Below, in pieces: positions 26,776 to 34,136 of a DNA stretch of 48,220 nucleotides. The notes under the pieces were generated by a model. It worked only from the letters and a program-made list of their open reading frames with translations, had not been told where the DNA came from and ran no database searches. The stretch comes from [Flexibacter] sp. ATCC 35208 (GTDB lineage Bacteria; Bacteroidota; Bacteroidia; Chitinophagales; Chitinophagaceae): assembly GCF_001975825.1 (NCBI RefSeq), contig NZ_MTKN01000054.1:7818-56037 (forward strand). Reading direction: 5' to 3'. Numbering within the stretch: the first letter of the stretch is position 1; every line of letters begins with the position of its first letter. A program made the position numbers and the translations under genes.

Positions 26776-28110
26776 TCACACCGCATAACTGCCCTTTTTC
26801 GCAGTCACCTTCTGGTATAAAAAATTAAACCCTACCGCTGCTATCAAACAAAAACCTGCTGCTACATACCACCATACCTTAAACCCGAAATGGGCGATCG
26901 TAGCAGACCCGATAGTCGGCGACAGGATCGTGGATACCGCAAATGATACGGTATACAATGCCGCATATTGTCCGCGGTTATGCTCTCCACTCCTGCTGAT
27001 AAAGAAGGCTGTCATAAACGGAATACTCAGCATCTCGCCTGCAGTAAATAAAACGATGAATACAATGCTTACAAAACCTGCTGCAGGCAGGATATTAAAA
27101 CTCAGGTATGCCAGGCTGGCAAGTGCCACCCCACGGGTCATGAATTCCAGTGGGTGCTTCATATTTTCAATTTTATAGATCAACACCATTTCAATAGCAG
27201 CGACAAGCAGACCATTTAGCCCTAAGACCATCCCGATCTGTGCTTCTTCCAGGTGGAGGACTTCTTTGAAATATAAAGCCACCATGGTGGAGAGTTGTAA
27301 AAACCCAGTGGTAAATAAAATACTGAGGGCGATAAAAGCAAGGTAAATTTTGTCTTTGTAAACGCTATCACGTTTAGGTTGGTTTACGCGCGCCTGTTTA
27401 CCTTTGTTTATGCGTCCGGTTTCACCATTGTCTACATGTTCAATTTTGCCATTGTTTACACTACCGGATTTACCATTGTTTACACTTTCGCCTTCAGCAC
27501 CAGCCGACTCACCATCGTGTCTTTTTACCGCCACATGTACTGGCGGAATCATCAACCGCATCACGATTATAGCAACCACACAAGTCAACCCATCTACCCA
27601 AAAAAGCAGGTGATAACTATAACTTGCCACTATCCCTCCCACTGCCGGCCCTATGGACCAACCCAGGTTAGAAGCCAGCCTGTTCAGGGAGTAAGACCTT
27701 GTCCTGTTTTCCGGACTGCTGTAATGTGCAGTAGCAGCTGTGTTGGCCGGACGAAATGCATCGCCCACCGCACTCAGGATAAATATACAGATACAGAATT
27801 GCAGGAGTGTATGCATCTGCCCCAAAACTAAAAAGATCAACCCCTGCAACAGCAAACTCCAGAACTGCACCGGATAAAAGCCATAACGGTCAGATAACCG
27901 CCCGCCGCTAAAAGCACCGACAATGCCACCTATACCATAACAGGTCATGACCAAACCGGCCTGTTGAACGGAAAAGTGTAGCTGCTGTGTGAGGTACACA
28001 GTCATAAATGGGATAACCATCGCACCACAGCGATTGATCAGGAGTACAACAGCCAGTATCCAGGTGGAGGTCGAAAGGCCAGCGTAGGCTTTTTTATAAA
28101 GAGAGAACAA
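26776..28110 (-). CDS. MFS transporter with a repeat-expanded central loop
   Basis: This is a 444-residue major facilitator superfamily permease with 12 predicted transmembrane segments in the inner membrane. The motif-A-like loop between helices 2 and 3 reads GGRLSDRYGFYP. The RNRTRSYSLNRLASNLGWSI-type stretch (here ENRTRSYSLNRLASNLGW) matches drug/sugar-efflux MFS proteins. The cytoplasmic linker between the two six-helix halves (about residues 200-255) is unusually long and hydrophilic, made of 8-residue repeats (SVNNGKSG, SVNNGKIE, HVDNGETG, RINKGKQA) that correspond to 24-nt tandem repeats in the DNA. The substrate cannot be told from sequence; multidrug or small-metabolite export is the usual guess. 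Confidence 0.9.
   Translation of the reverse strand: MFSLYKKAYAGLSTSTWILAVVLLINRCGAMVIPFMTVYLTQQLHFSVQQAGLVMTCYGIGGIVGAFSGGRLSDRYGFYPVQFWSLLLQGLIFLVLGQMHTLLQFCICIFILSAVGDAFRPANTAATAHYSSPENRTRSYSLNRLASNLGWSIGPAVGGIVASYSYHLLFWVDGLTCVVAIIVMRLMIPPVHVAVKRHDGESAGAEGESVNNGKSGSVNNGKIEHVDNGETGRINKGKQARVNQPKRDSVYKDKIYLAFIALSILFTTGFLQLSTMVALYFKEVLHLEEAQIGMVLGLNGLLVAAIEMVLIYKIENMKHPLEFMTRGVALASLAYLSFNILPAAGFVSIVFIVLFTAGEMLSIPFMTAFFISRSGEHNRGQYAALYTVSFAVSTILSPTIGSATIAHFGFKVWWYVAAGFCLIAAVGFNFLYQKVTAKKGSYAV
27358..27501. repeat. 24-nt tandem repeat inside the MFS gene
   Basis: Six consecutive diverged 24-nt units start at 27358, 27382, 27406, 27430, 27454 and 27478. Most begin with GTTTAC and several end with ACCATT. 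Because 24 is a multiple of 3, unit gain or loss keeps the reading frame and adds or removes 8 residues of the cytoplasmic linker. Confidence 0.8.
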
Positions 28111-28324
28111 GAGAATGCGGTTTTAAAGGGCAAAATTCTGCGCAAATGTAAATAGAATTTTAATGGTTCTACTATACTGCTCCGCAACATACAACGTTAT
28201 TCTCCGGGAGTATGTAAGAAACCTTCGGGATGTATATCGCCCTGCGTGGCGCCACATTCACGGATATATCAGGCAGACATATACATTCAGTGATATTGGA
28301 ATGGTTTGTGTTATTAGAATGTAA

Positions 28325-28555
28325 GAGGCGAAAGCCTTGTTATTGAGTGAGGAAAGCAATGTGAAGGAGATCAGTGAGTGGATCGGCTAAATGTATCCCG
28401 CACACTTTAATACGGCATTTAAGAAGAAATTCAGGCGCAACCGGGTAAGAACTTTCATGCAGGGAAAAGCCTTCTACTGGCCTCCGTATAGCGAAACTTC
28501 CTGTCGGGTTAAGTTCCTCCCTGCACATAAGACGAGTAATTCCATCCGGCGGTAA
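28325..28555 (+). pseudogene. Remnant of an AraC-family regulator (C-terminal HTH)
   Basis: One frame reads AKALLLSEESNVKEISEWIG, an in-frame TAA, then MYPAHFNTAFKKKFRRN. This matches the end of AraC/XylS DNA-binding domains, where the pattern is LL....sI.EIA..iGY.....F...FKk.fG. The stop falls exactly where the conserved Tyr of 'IGY' belongs. An upstream in-frame TAA (28322-28324) removes the first HTH and any sensor domain. The frame then runs on to a TAA at 28553-28555. Only the fossil of the second helix-turn-helix survives. Confidence 0.65.
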
Positions 28556-28622
28556 AAGGGATTTTTCCGCCAGCTGGCAAAATGGCTTGCTTACAGCAGG
28601 TCGAACGTATTAGAAAATATCT

Positions 28623-28630
28623 TATTTTTG
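28623..28630 (+). promoter_or_regulatory. -7 element TATTTTTG abutting the TonB-like start codon
   Basis: This exact TAnnTTTG match ends four bases before the ATG at 28635. The predicted transcription start falls at about 28634, so the mRNA would be essentially leaderless. Confidence 0.45.
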
Positions 28631-28634
28631 ACCT

Positions 28635-29525
28635 ATGCAGCAAAAACAGAACGATAATAATACCGATAAAAATATAAAAGCAGTAGGTGTCACTATTGCT
28701 GTGCATGCATTAGTTTTATTAGCATTGATCCTGGGCGGTTTCAACGCACCACCCCCACTCCCTAACCAGGACCTGGGTATGGAAGTGAACCTCGGTACCT
28801 CCGACGATGGTATGGGCGATGAGCAACCACTCAACCCCAACCCACCCAGCGCCGACGCTGCCAATGCTTCTACCCCTCAGAACGAGCCGGTACCAACTCA
28901 GGACAATTCTACCCAGGAAGATATTGCTACTCAGGACAATGAAGACGCTCCTGAGGTGAACAAACCGGAAAAACCGGTTGAAAAACCAAAGGAAGTAGCC
29001 AAAAACCTGGATACCAAGCCTACTAAAACGACCAAGAAAACTTCTGAAAATAACCCGGTTGCAGTAGAAAAACCACAAAAAGCGAAAGCCGTATTTGGTG
29101 GTGGTACTTTCACCGGCAAGAACAGTGGTAACAACGCCAACGGTTCTAACAACTCTACCGGCGAAGGTAATACCGGCAAACCCGGTGATCGTGGCCAGAT
29201 CAATGGTGACCCGAATGCCAGCGGTTATACCGGCGGTGGTTTAGGTGGCGGTAAGTCTGATTTCCGGCTGAATGGTCGTAGCCTGATCAGCAAACCATCC
29301 CTCACTTACGATGGAGACGAATCTGGTTATGTAGCTGTCAATATTAAAGTTGATAGAAATGGCAATGTGATCGATGCATCTCACTCACTGAAAGGATCCA
29401 CCCTGAACAACCCAAGATTGATTGAAATTGCGAAAAGAGCAGCCAAAGAATTGAAATACAATACCAATTCCGATGCACCTGAAGTACAATATGCAGTGAT
29501 CCGCTTCTACTTTAAAGTACAGTAA
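28635..29525 (+). CDS. TonB-like energy transducer
   Basis: This 296-residue protein has a short cytoplasmic N-terminus, then one transmembrane helix at about 16-36 (VGVTIAVHALVLLALILGGF) with a His in the helix as in TonB. A long Pro/Lys/Asn-rich periplasmic linker follows (KPEKPVEKPKEVAKN). The C-terminal domain (about 205-296) has the TonB pattern GYVAVNIKVDRNGNVIDA and ends in AVIRFYFKVQ. In the family, the N-terminal helix pairs with ExbB/ExbD in the inner membrane and the C-terminal domain contacts TonB boxes of outer-membrane receptors. No exbB or exbD lies in this window. A Gly-rich stretch (GGGLGGG) precedes the C-terminal domain. A hairpin terminator follows at 29545-29580. Confidence 0.85.
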   Translation: MQQKQNDNNTDKNIKAVGVTIAVHALVLLALILGGFNAPPPLPNQDLGMEVNLGTSDDGMGDEQPLNPNPPSADAANASTPQNEPVPTQDNSTQEDIATQDNEDAPEVNKPEKPVEKPKEVAKNLDTKPTKTTKKTSENNPVAVEKPQKAKAVFGGGTFTGKNSGNNANGSNNSTGEGNTGKPGDRGQINGDPNASGYTGGGLGGGKSDFRLNGRSLISKPSLTYDGDESGYVAVNIKVDRNGNVIDASHSLKGSTLNNPRLIEIAKRAAKELKYNTNSDAPEVQYAVIRFYFKVQ

Positions 29526-29544
29526 CAAGAGATTATATATAGAA

Positions 29545-29580
29545 AATGAATCCCTTCCCATACCCGGGAAGGGATTCATT
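29545..29580 (+). terminator. Rho-independent terminator after the TonB-like gene
   Basis: A perfect 15-bp stem (29545-29559 with 29566-29580, 6-nt loop) begins 19 bases after the stop codon. The T-run is short (ATTCATTTG), so termination may be moderate. Confidence 0.75.
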
Positions 29581-29653
29581 TGTGCATGCCTATTAATAGC
29601 TCATTTCATCGTCATTTATAATAACATAATTTAATAACAATAATATATTTAGA

Positions 29654-29661
29654 TATATTTG
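29654..29661 (+). promoter_or_regulatory. -7 element TATATTTG for the DUF5723-like gene
   Basis: This exact TAnnTTTG match lies 89 bases upstream of the ATG at 29751, giving a leader of about 80 nt. No TTTG is visible at -33. Confidence 0.5.
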
Positions 29662-29750
29662 CATGGGAAATTCTTTTGTAGCGCTTGCCAATATATAGGT
29701 ATGTTTTGCGTTATAAGGGAGAAAAACCCATCTGCCAACTAATTAGATAT

Positions 29751-31226
29751 ATGCTGTTTAGAGTAATTCGAGTCTTAAGCCTTGCAACTGTCATTGCCAT
29801 ATCTTTAATCGAGCCGTACAAGGCAAAGGCCCAGATGAATATGAACATGGGCGGGTATGCAAATAGTCATTATGCCGGGATTTATGGCGTACCATCCAAC
29901 CCTGGAATGGCTGCCGGTACGCACTACAAATGGGACGTAAATGTGGCTGGCGTAAGCGCCGCTTTAGGAAACACTTATGCACGCTTTCCAAAGTCACTGA
30001 TCTTCCATCCACCAGATTCCCTGGAAAGGCTGAAACGTAACAGGGACTACTTCCTGGATACCATGTCTACAGGAAAACAATTTGGATGGGGCAATATGGA
30101 TATCATGATGCCATCCGTACTCTACTCTATCGACGAGTCGAGATCCATTGCTTTCGTATGGCGTGTGCGTGCACAGGCAAACGGTGGTAATATGAGTACC
30201 GACGTGGCAAACTTCTTTGCGAACAACTTCCCGAATGCAAGTTATAATAACCAACGTTTTGATATGCAACTGGCAAATGCGAGTTTTCATATGTGGAACG
30301 AATATGACTTTACCTACGCTCAGATCATTAAAGACGATGGCATGCACCTCCTGAAAGGTGGTGTGACCCTGAAGGTACTGAATGGTATCGCTGCTGGTTA
30401 TGTACAGGTAGAAGATGCGAGTTTCTATATGAACTCCACGACCGATGCTAATATTACCAGTGGTACACTGAAAATGGGTTACAATGATGGTATCAACAAC
30501 TGGAAAAAGCCCAATACCAGCAACTACAGACCGTTTACCGGCAACTGGGGCGTAGGTATGGACCTCGGCGTGGTATATGAGTGGAGAGCCGAAATGGATG
30601 GATTGCAGAGTTATGGTGATAACGACTGGAACCCTGAAGGCGATGATTATAAAATGAGACTGGGTGTGAGTATCACTGATATCGGTGGTATCTCTTATAA
30701 AAAAGTAGCTTCCAATACAGACCTCAATCTGGTGGCTTCGAATATCAACCCGAATGAGATCAAAATGAGAAGAGGTGAAGGGTGGCAGGCTTACTACCGC
30801 CGCCTGCAGAACTACTTTACACCAATTGCCAGCGACGAAAAGTTCCGTATGAACCTGCCAACTGCATTGAACGTAGCGTTCGATTACAATATCGATGCCC
30901 GCTTCTTTATCAATGGTAATGCAGTAATGTCGCTGAACAGCGGTCGCTACGATGCGAGCAAGACATACATGGTATCTCACTTTACATTGACGCCAAGATA
31001 TGATGCCCGTAATTTTGGGGTGTATATTCCAATCGATGTCAATAACCACAGCCAGTTTGATATGGGTGCTGGTTTCCGTCTGGGTCCGCTCACGATTGGT
31101 TCTAATACCGTGTTGTCTAACCTGTTCCAGAAGAATAAGAACAGGCTGGATGGTTTCGTAGCCATCCGGTTGATACCAATGAACTTTGGTAAGACACTGC
31201 TGGGTTGTCCTGCTACACAGTTCTAA
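29751..31226 (+). CDS. DUF5723-like outer-membrane barrel protein
   Basis: I chose the ATG at 29751 because it gives a good signal peptide (MLFRVIRVLSLATVIAISLI, cleaved after AKAQ). The longer frame would need a TTG start. The protein has 491 residues. The mature N-terminus YAGIYGVPSNPGMAAGTHYKWDVNVAGV matches the opening pattern of DUF5723 proteins (G..GV..NPa..a.s.yk.DVNl.gv), split here as YAGIYGVPSNPGM and KWDVNVAGV. The rest is a series of amphipathic strands typical of a Bacteroidota outer-membrane barrel (LNVAFDYNIDARFFINGNAV, FTLTPRYDARNFGVYIPI). The role is unknown; related proteins are often annotated only as outer-membrane proteins. It sits between the TonB-like gene and folC but has its own promoter and terminator. 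Confidence 0.87.
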   Translation: MLFRVIRVLSLATVIAISLIEPYKAKAQMNMNMGGYANSHYAGIYGVPSNPGMAAGTHYKWDVNVAGVSAALGNTYARFPKSLIFHPPDSLERLKRNRDYFLDTMSTGKQFGWGNMDIMMPSVLYSIDESRSIAFVWRVRAQANGGNMSTDVANFFANNFPNASYNNQRFDMQLANASFHMWNEYDFTYAQIIKDDGMHLLKGGVTLKVLNGIAAGYVQVEDASFYMNSTTDANITSGTLKMGYNDGINNWKKPNTSNYRPFTGNWGVGMDLGVVYEWRAEMDGLQSYGDNDWNPEGDDYKMRLGVSITDIGGISYKKVASNTDLNLVASNINPNEIKMRRGEGWQAYYRRLQNYFTPIASDEKFRMNLPTALNVAFDYNIDARFFINGNAVMSLNSGRYDASKTYMVSHFTLTPRYDARNFGVYIPIDVNNHSQFDMGAGFRLGPLTIGSNTVLSNLFQKNKNRLDGFVAIRLIPMNFGKTLLGCPATQF

Positions 31227-31254
31227 GTAAAGGTTAATTTTTCCAAAATAAAAA

Positions 31255-31300
31255 ATTCATGAAAACGGGGACTCTCCAACGGGCATGAAATCTATTTCCG
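31255..31300 (-). repeat. Dispersed structured unit, copy A (next to terminator)
   Basis: Read on the minus strand, this 46-nt stretch follows the T-run of the hairpin at 31301-31345 and matches the unit at 32826-32871 base for base over most of its length. Shared blocks are ATTCATGAAA, CCAACGGG and ATGAAA. It has its own small palindrome, GAAAT-AG-ATTTC, in which both arms differ from the GAAAA/TTTTC of other copies in a compensating way. Confidence 0.6.
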
Positions 31301-31345
31301 AATTAAAAGAGCGTGTATCTTAAATGGTACACGCTCTTTTTAATT
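31301..31345. terminator. Rho-independent terminator after the DUF5723-like gene
   Basis: The stem AAAAGAGCGTGTA/TACACGCTCTTTT (31305-31317 with 31328-31340) is 13 bp and continues into A/T pairs on both sides, with a T5 run on the plus strand. The same stem sequence recurs at 32872-32921 and 48169-48206. Confidence 0.85.
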
Positions 31346-31448
31346 CTGACACCTGATGGAGCCTTGTTTCCATTTATGCGGTTCTCAGGAGTTTCATTTA
31401 TTTATGATACGCCCTCTTTTTTACTTTTTCGGAAATGTGAATTTCATT

Positions 31449-31456
31449 TAATTTTG
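31449..31456 (+). promoter_or_regulatory. -7 element TAATTTTG abutting the folC start codon
   Basis: This exact TAnnTTTG match ends three bases before the ATG at 31460. The predicted transcription start coincides with the A of the start codon, which would make the mRNA leaderless. Confidence 0.45.
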
Positions 31457-31459
31457 GGC

Positions 31460-32746
31460 ATGAACTACCAACAAACTCTGGACTACCTTTATGAGCGCCT
31501 GCCCATGTTCACCCGTGTGGGGGCCAGCGCTTTCAGAAAAGACCTGCATAATACCATCGCTTTATGCGAACAACTGGGCAATCCCCAACGCCTGTTCAAA
31601 ACAGTTCACGTAGCCGGTACTAACGGCAAAGGCTCTACCAGCCATATGCTGGCAGCTATTTTTCAGCAGGCGGGATACAAGACCGGATTGTATACCTCTC
31701 CGCACCTGAAGGATTTCAGGGAGCGGATCCGTATCAATGGTGAGATGATTGACCAGGAGTTTGTCGTAGAGTTTGTACAACAAACACAACCATCTATTGA
31801 ACAACTTGATCCTTCCTTTTTCGAGCTGACAGTGGCCATGGCATTTCAGTATTTTGCACTGGAACAGGTCGATATCGCCATTATTGAAGTAGGCCTTGGT
31901 GGCCGGTTAGATAGCACAAATATTATCACGCCCGAATTGTCAGTGATCACCAATATCAGTTATGATCACATGAACCTGCTGGGCAATACCCTGCCTGAAA
32001 TAGCCAGTGAAAAAGCAGGCATTATCAAACCGAATATACCGGTGGTAATCGCGCAGACACAAACTGAAGTAGAGCAGGTATTTATTGATAAGGCAAAAGC
32101 CATGGAAGCCCCCATTACCTTTGCAGACCAGTATTGGCTGGTGCAGGATAATGACTTGCACAACGGACATTTGCATCTGCAATTAAGACCACATCAGAGT
32201 GAACAGGTATGGGATATCAAACCAGATCTGAGCGGCCAATACCAGGTGAAAAATATCATGGGAGTACTGAGTGCCGTGAAAGTATTGCAACAGGCAGGTT
32301 GGGAACTACCGGATGAAGGCGTAAAAACCGCCCTGAGCCATGTGAAAAAATTAACCGGCCTGAGAGGCAGATGGGATGTGGTGGCACACAACCCGCTCAC
32401 CGTATTTGATGTAGGACACAATGAGGCAGGCATTGGTGAGGTCATGGGTCAGCTGGAACATATGACATACAGACACCTGCATATAGTGACAGGTTTTGTG
32501 AAAGACAAGGAAGTGAGTAAGGTATTAAAACTGTTTCCACCGGCAGCAACCTATTATTTTACAAGGGCACAGATACCCAGGGCACTGGATGAACATGAGC
32601 TGGCAGAGATGGGTGCAGCAGCGGGTTTGAGAGGCAAGGTGTATGCGAATGTACAACAGGCTTTTTCAGCGGCAAAGCAGCATGCGCATGAGGAAGATGT
32701 GATATTGGTATGTGGTAGTTTCTTTATAGTCGGCGAAGCAATGTAA
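31460..32746 (+). CDS. folC: Bifunctional folylpolyglutamate synthase / dihydrofolate synthase
   Basis: This cytoplasmic 428-residue enzyme adds glutamate to dihydropteroate and to folates using ATP. The ATG at 31460 (MNYQQTLDYLYERLPMF) is the family's usual start; upstream in-frame sequence to 31313 lies in the terminator region and is unlikely to be translated. The P-loop HVAGTNGKGST is at about 50-60, followed by YTSPHLKDFRERI and the Mur-ligase-family motif IIEVGLGGRLDSTN, then SYDHMNLLGNTLPEIASEKA with the carbamoylated-Lys region (EKAGIIK). The C-terminal domain has GRWDVV and FDVGHNEAG. Length is typical. It lies between two copies of the GAGCGTGTA terminator, so it appears to be monocistronic. 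Confidence 0.95.
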   Translation: MNYQQTLDYLYERLPMFTRVGASAFRKDLHNTIALCEQLGNPQRLFKTVHVAGTNGKGSTSHMLAAIFQQAGYKTGLYTSPHLKDFRERIRINGEMIDQEFVVEFVQQTQPSIEQLDPSFFELTVAMAFQYFALEQVDIAIIEVGLGGRLDSTNIITPELSVITNISYDHMNLLGNTLPEIASEKAGIIKPNIPVVIAQTQTEVEQVFIDKAKAMEAPITFADQYWLVQDNDLHNGHLHLQLRPHQSEQVWDIKPDLSGQYQVKNIMGVLSAVKVLQQAGWELPDEGVKTALSHVKKLTGLRGRWDVVAHNPLTVFDVGHNEAGIGEVMGQLEHMTYRHLHIVTGFVKDKEVSKVLKLFPPAATYYFTRAQIPRALDEHELAEMGAAAGLRGKVYANVQQAFSAAKQHAHEEDVILVCGSFFIVGEAM

Positions 32747-32748
32747 TT

Positions 32749-32819
32749 AGAACTCATTTCACAAATAGGCATTTGTAATTGATAATCAATACTTAAATGA
32801 TAATTATGAAATGAGTTCT
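32749..32819. repeat. 71-bp element with 13-bp terminal inverted repeats
   Basis: Perfect 13-bp arms (AGAACTCATTTCA at 32749-32761 and its complement at 32807-32819) enclose 45 bases that contain two further hairpins: ACAAAT-aggc-ATTTGT and ATTGAT-a-ATCAAT. As RNA it could fold as a three-way junction. It starts two bases after the folC stop. Confidence 0.65.
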
Positions 32820-32825
32820 GGAAAC

Positions 32826-32871
32826 ATTCATGAAAGAGAGAATTCACCAACGGGGAATGAAAAGCATTTTC
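32826..32871 (-). repeat. Dispersed structured unit, copy B (next to terminator)
   Basis: On the minus strand this follows the terminator T-run. It contains the palindrome TGAAAA-TGC-TTTTCA, then CATTCCCCGTTGGTGAATTC, and ends with the palindrome TTCATGAA. It is the closest relative of copy C1 at 44638-44692, sharing an exact 19-nt block (TTCATTCCCCGTTGGTGAA). Confidence 0.7.
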
Positions 32872-32921
32872 AAATGAAAAGAGCGTGTATCTTCAAAAAC
32901 AGATACACGCTCTTTTCATTT
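32872..32921. terminator. Bidirectional terminator between folC and the Nudix gene
   Basis: A perfect 21-bp stem (32872-32892 with 32901-32921, 8-nt loop) has the core GAGCGTGTATCT flanked by A4/T4 runs, so it can stop transcription from both convergent genes. Confidence 0.88.
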
Positions 32922-32935
32922 CAATGCGCTTTCTA

Positions 32936-33496
32936 TTATACAAAAGTCAGTTCTTTCAACTTTAACAATGCATAGAATATGCAGGTCACATGCAGACTTT
33001 GCAGCAATTGATTATCTTTCAGCATCGCTTCCAGTTCCTCCATTTCAAGCAGCACGATTTCAATTTCCTCATTCTCATCCAGATCCTGTTCCTGTACCTT
33101 CTTCCCTCCTGTTGCCAGGAACATATGCGTGAGATTATTACTACTCGCAGGGTTCGGCGCGATCTTGCCTAAGCTGATCAACTGATCAAACCCGTAGCCT
33201 GTTTCTTCCAGCAGTTCACGACGCATGGCATATTCAGGAGAAGGATCGTCGTTATCCATGGTACCACCGGGTATTTCCAGCAAAGTCTGTCGGATACCAT
33301 GACGATATTGTTTCACCATAATCACCCGCCCCTGATCATCCAGGGCTACGCAATTCACCCAGTCATTGTATTCCAGTACATAGTACGGAGTTACAATCTT
33401 GCCTTGTGGTGTCTCGCATTTATCTTCGCGGGCTGTTAACCAGTTACTTTTAAAAAGATACTTTGATTCAAGCAGTTTCCAATCTAATGCAGACAT
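32936..33496 (-). CDS. Nudix hydrolase, ADP-ribose pyrophosphatase-like
   Basis: This 186-residue cytoplasmic enzyme is predicted to hydrolyse a nucleoside diphosphate linked to another moiety, such as ADP-ribose. The Nudix box lies at about 77-101, GGTMDNDDPSPEYAMRRELL then EETGY. The metal-binding REL-x-EE-x-G core is intact, while the upstream half has Asp in place of the first Glu and one extra residue. The N-terminal strand region (VLEYNDWVNCVALDDQGRVI, MVKQYRHG) and the EIPGG lead-in are typical of the ADP-ribose/NDP-sugar subgroup. The C-terminus is acidic (DLDENEEIEIV). It is encoded 16 bases downstream of the YfiT-like gene and probably shares its transcript. Substrate specificity is not determinable here. 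Confidence 0.9.
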   Translation of the reverse strand: MSALDWKLLESKYLFKSNWLTAREDKCETPQGKIVTPYYVLEYNDWVNCVALDDQGRVIMVKQYRHGIRQTLLEIPGGTMDNDDPSPEYAMRRELLEETGYGFDQLISLGKIAPNPASSNNLTHMFLATGGKKVQEQDLDENEEIEIVLLEMEELEAMLKDNQLLQSLHVTCIFYALLKLKELTFV

Positions 33497-33512
33497 ATAT
33501 TCAGTTTATAGT

Positions 33513-34043
33513 TTATTGCCAGTTATTCCGTTCTTTCAGCCTTTCGATGTGAGCCAGGTGATGTTTTCCATGCCAGGAATAGGTACCTGCTACTTTTTTC
33601 AGGAAGAAAGTTTCACCATGTTCCGGGTGGGTAAACACGCGTTCCCATTGTTCAGGGGTCATGTTATCCATCAGGGAAACCCAGCGGGTATGCAGGGAAT
33701 GGAGCAGGGTGAGGGAGATATTGATGGGTGTTTTTGTAACATCCGGGAGTTCGGCCCAGGCGGCTTCGTCGTATGGCTTGATGACAGGGTTGTCTTCTGT
33801 CAGGGCCAGTTTGAAGCGGGTGTAGGCATTCATATGACTATCTGCCAGGTGATGCACGACCTGTACCACTGTCCAGCCACCGGGGCGGTAAGGCGTGGAG
33901 AGTTGGGGTGCATCGAGCGTCTGCACAGCTATTTCTACCAGTGATGGCAGAAAGCGGATATCATTGATATAGCTCTTTAACTGAAGGTCAGAGATGTGCG
34001 ATGGGGCCTGGAACCGGCCGATTGGGTATTTGAGATCTTCCAT
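33513..34043 (-). CDS. YfiT-type DinB-family metal-dependent protein
   Basis: The protein has 176 residues and a DinB-like four-helix bundle. The N-terminus LKYPIGRFQAP and the central GGWTVVQVVHHLADSHMNAY and RFKLALTEDNPVIKPYDE are hallmarks of the YfiT branch, annotated in some genomes as putative bacillithiol S-transferases. The metal ligands should be a His of HHLADSH (about 64-70) and the His pair of the C-terminal WHGKHHLAHI (about 157-166). Family members are divalent-metal-dependent hydrolases or thiol transferases; whether this host makes bacillithiol cannot be judged here. It precedes the Nudix gene by 16 bases, suggesting a two-gene operon for small-molecule detoxification or repair, which is inference from context. 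Confidence 0.9.
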   Translation of the reverse strand: MEDLKYPIGRFQAPSHISDLQLKSYINDIRFLPSLVEIAVQTLDAPQLSTPYRPGGWTVVQVVHHLADSHMNAYTRFKLALTEDNPVIKPYDEAAWAELPDVTKTPINISLTLLHSLHTRWVSLMDNMTPEQWERVFTHPEHGETFFLKKVAGTYSWHGKHHLAHIERLKERNNWQ

Positions 34044-34136
34044 GATGATGTTTCGACGATGAAGGTTGGCGATACTTAGATTGTTAAAAGACTTCCCTTG
34101 TTTAAAGCCCCCTTATTAAAGATTTCCTTTGTTAAA

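Larger units (their letters stand above)
28111..28634. other. Intergenic region with a dead AraC fragment
   Basis: There is no intact gene between the divergent MFS and TonB-like genes. The stretch holds an AraC-type DNA-binding remnant (28325-28555) and, at its right end, a -7 promoter element for the TonB-like gene. I see nothing recognisable in 28111-28320. Confidence 0.5.

Noticed and set aside
27379..27831. Plus-strand open frame with repeated FTIVYTF-like motifs
   Set aside because: The repeats are the 24-nt units of the MFS gene read in the wrong strand.
28719..29203. Minus-strand open frames opposite the TonB-like gene
   Set aside because: They are antisense to the Pro/Lys-rich linker and Gly-rich region. 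The TonB frame has a transmembrane helix and the TonB C-terminal pattern.
29994..31049. 351-codon minus-strand open frame
   Set aside because: It lies wholly opposite the DUF5723-like barrel gene, which has a signal peptide, promoter and terminator. The antisense peptide is Ile/His/Val-rich without any domain.
31313..31459. N-terminal extension of folC
   Set aside because: It starts inside the terminator hairpin of the preceding gene and lies upstream of the TAATTTTG promoter box. FolC homologues begin at MNYQQTLDYLYERL or similar.
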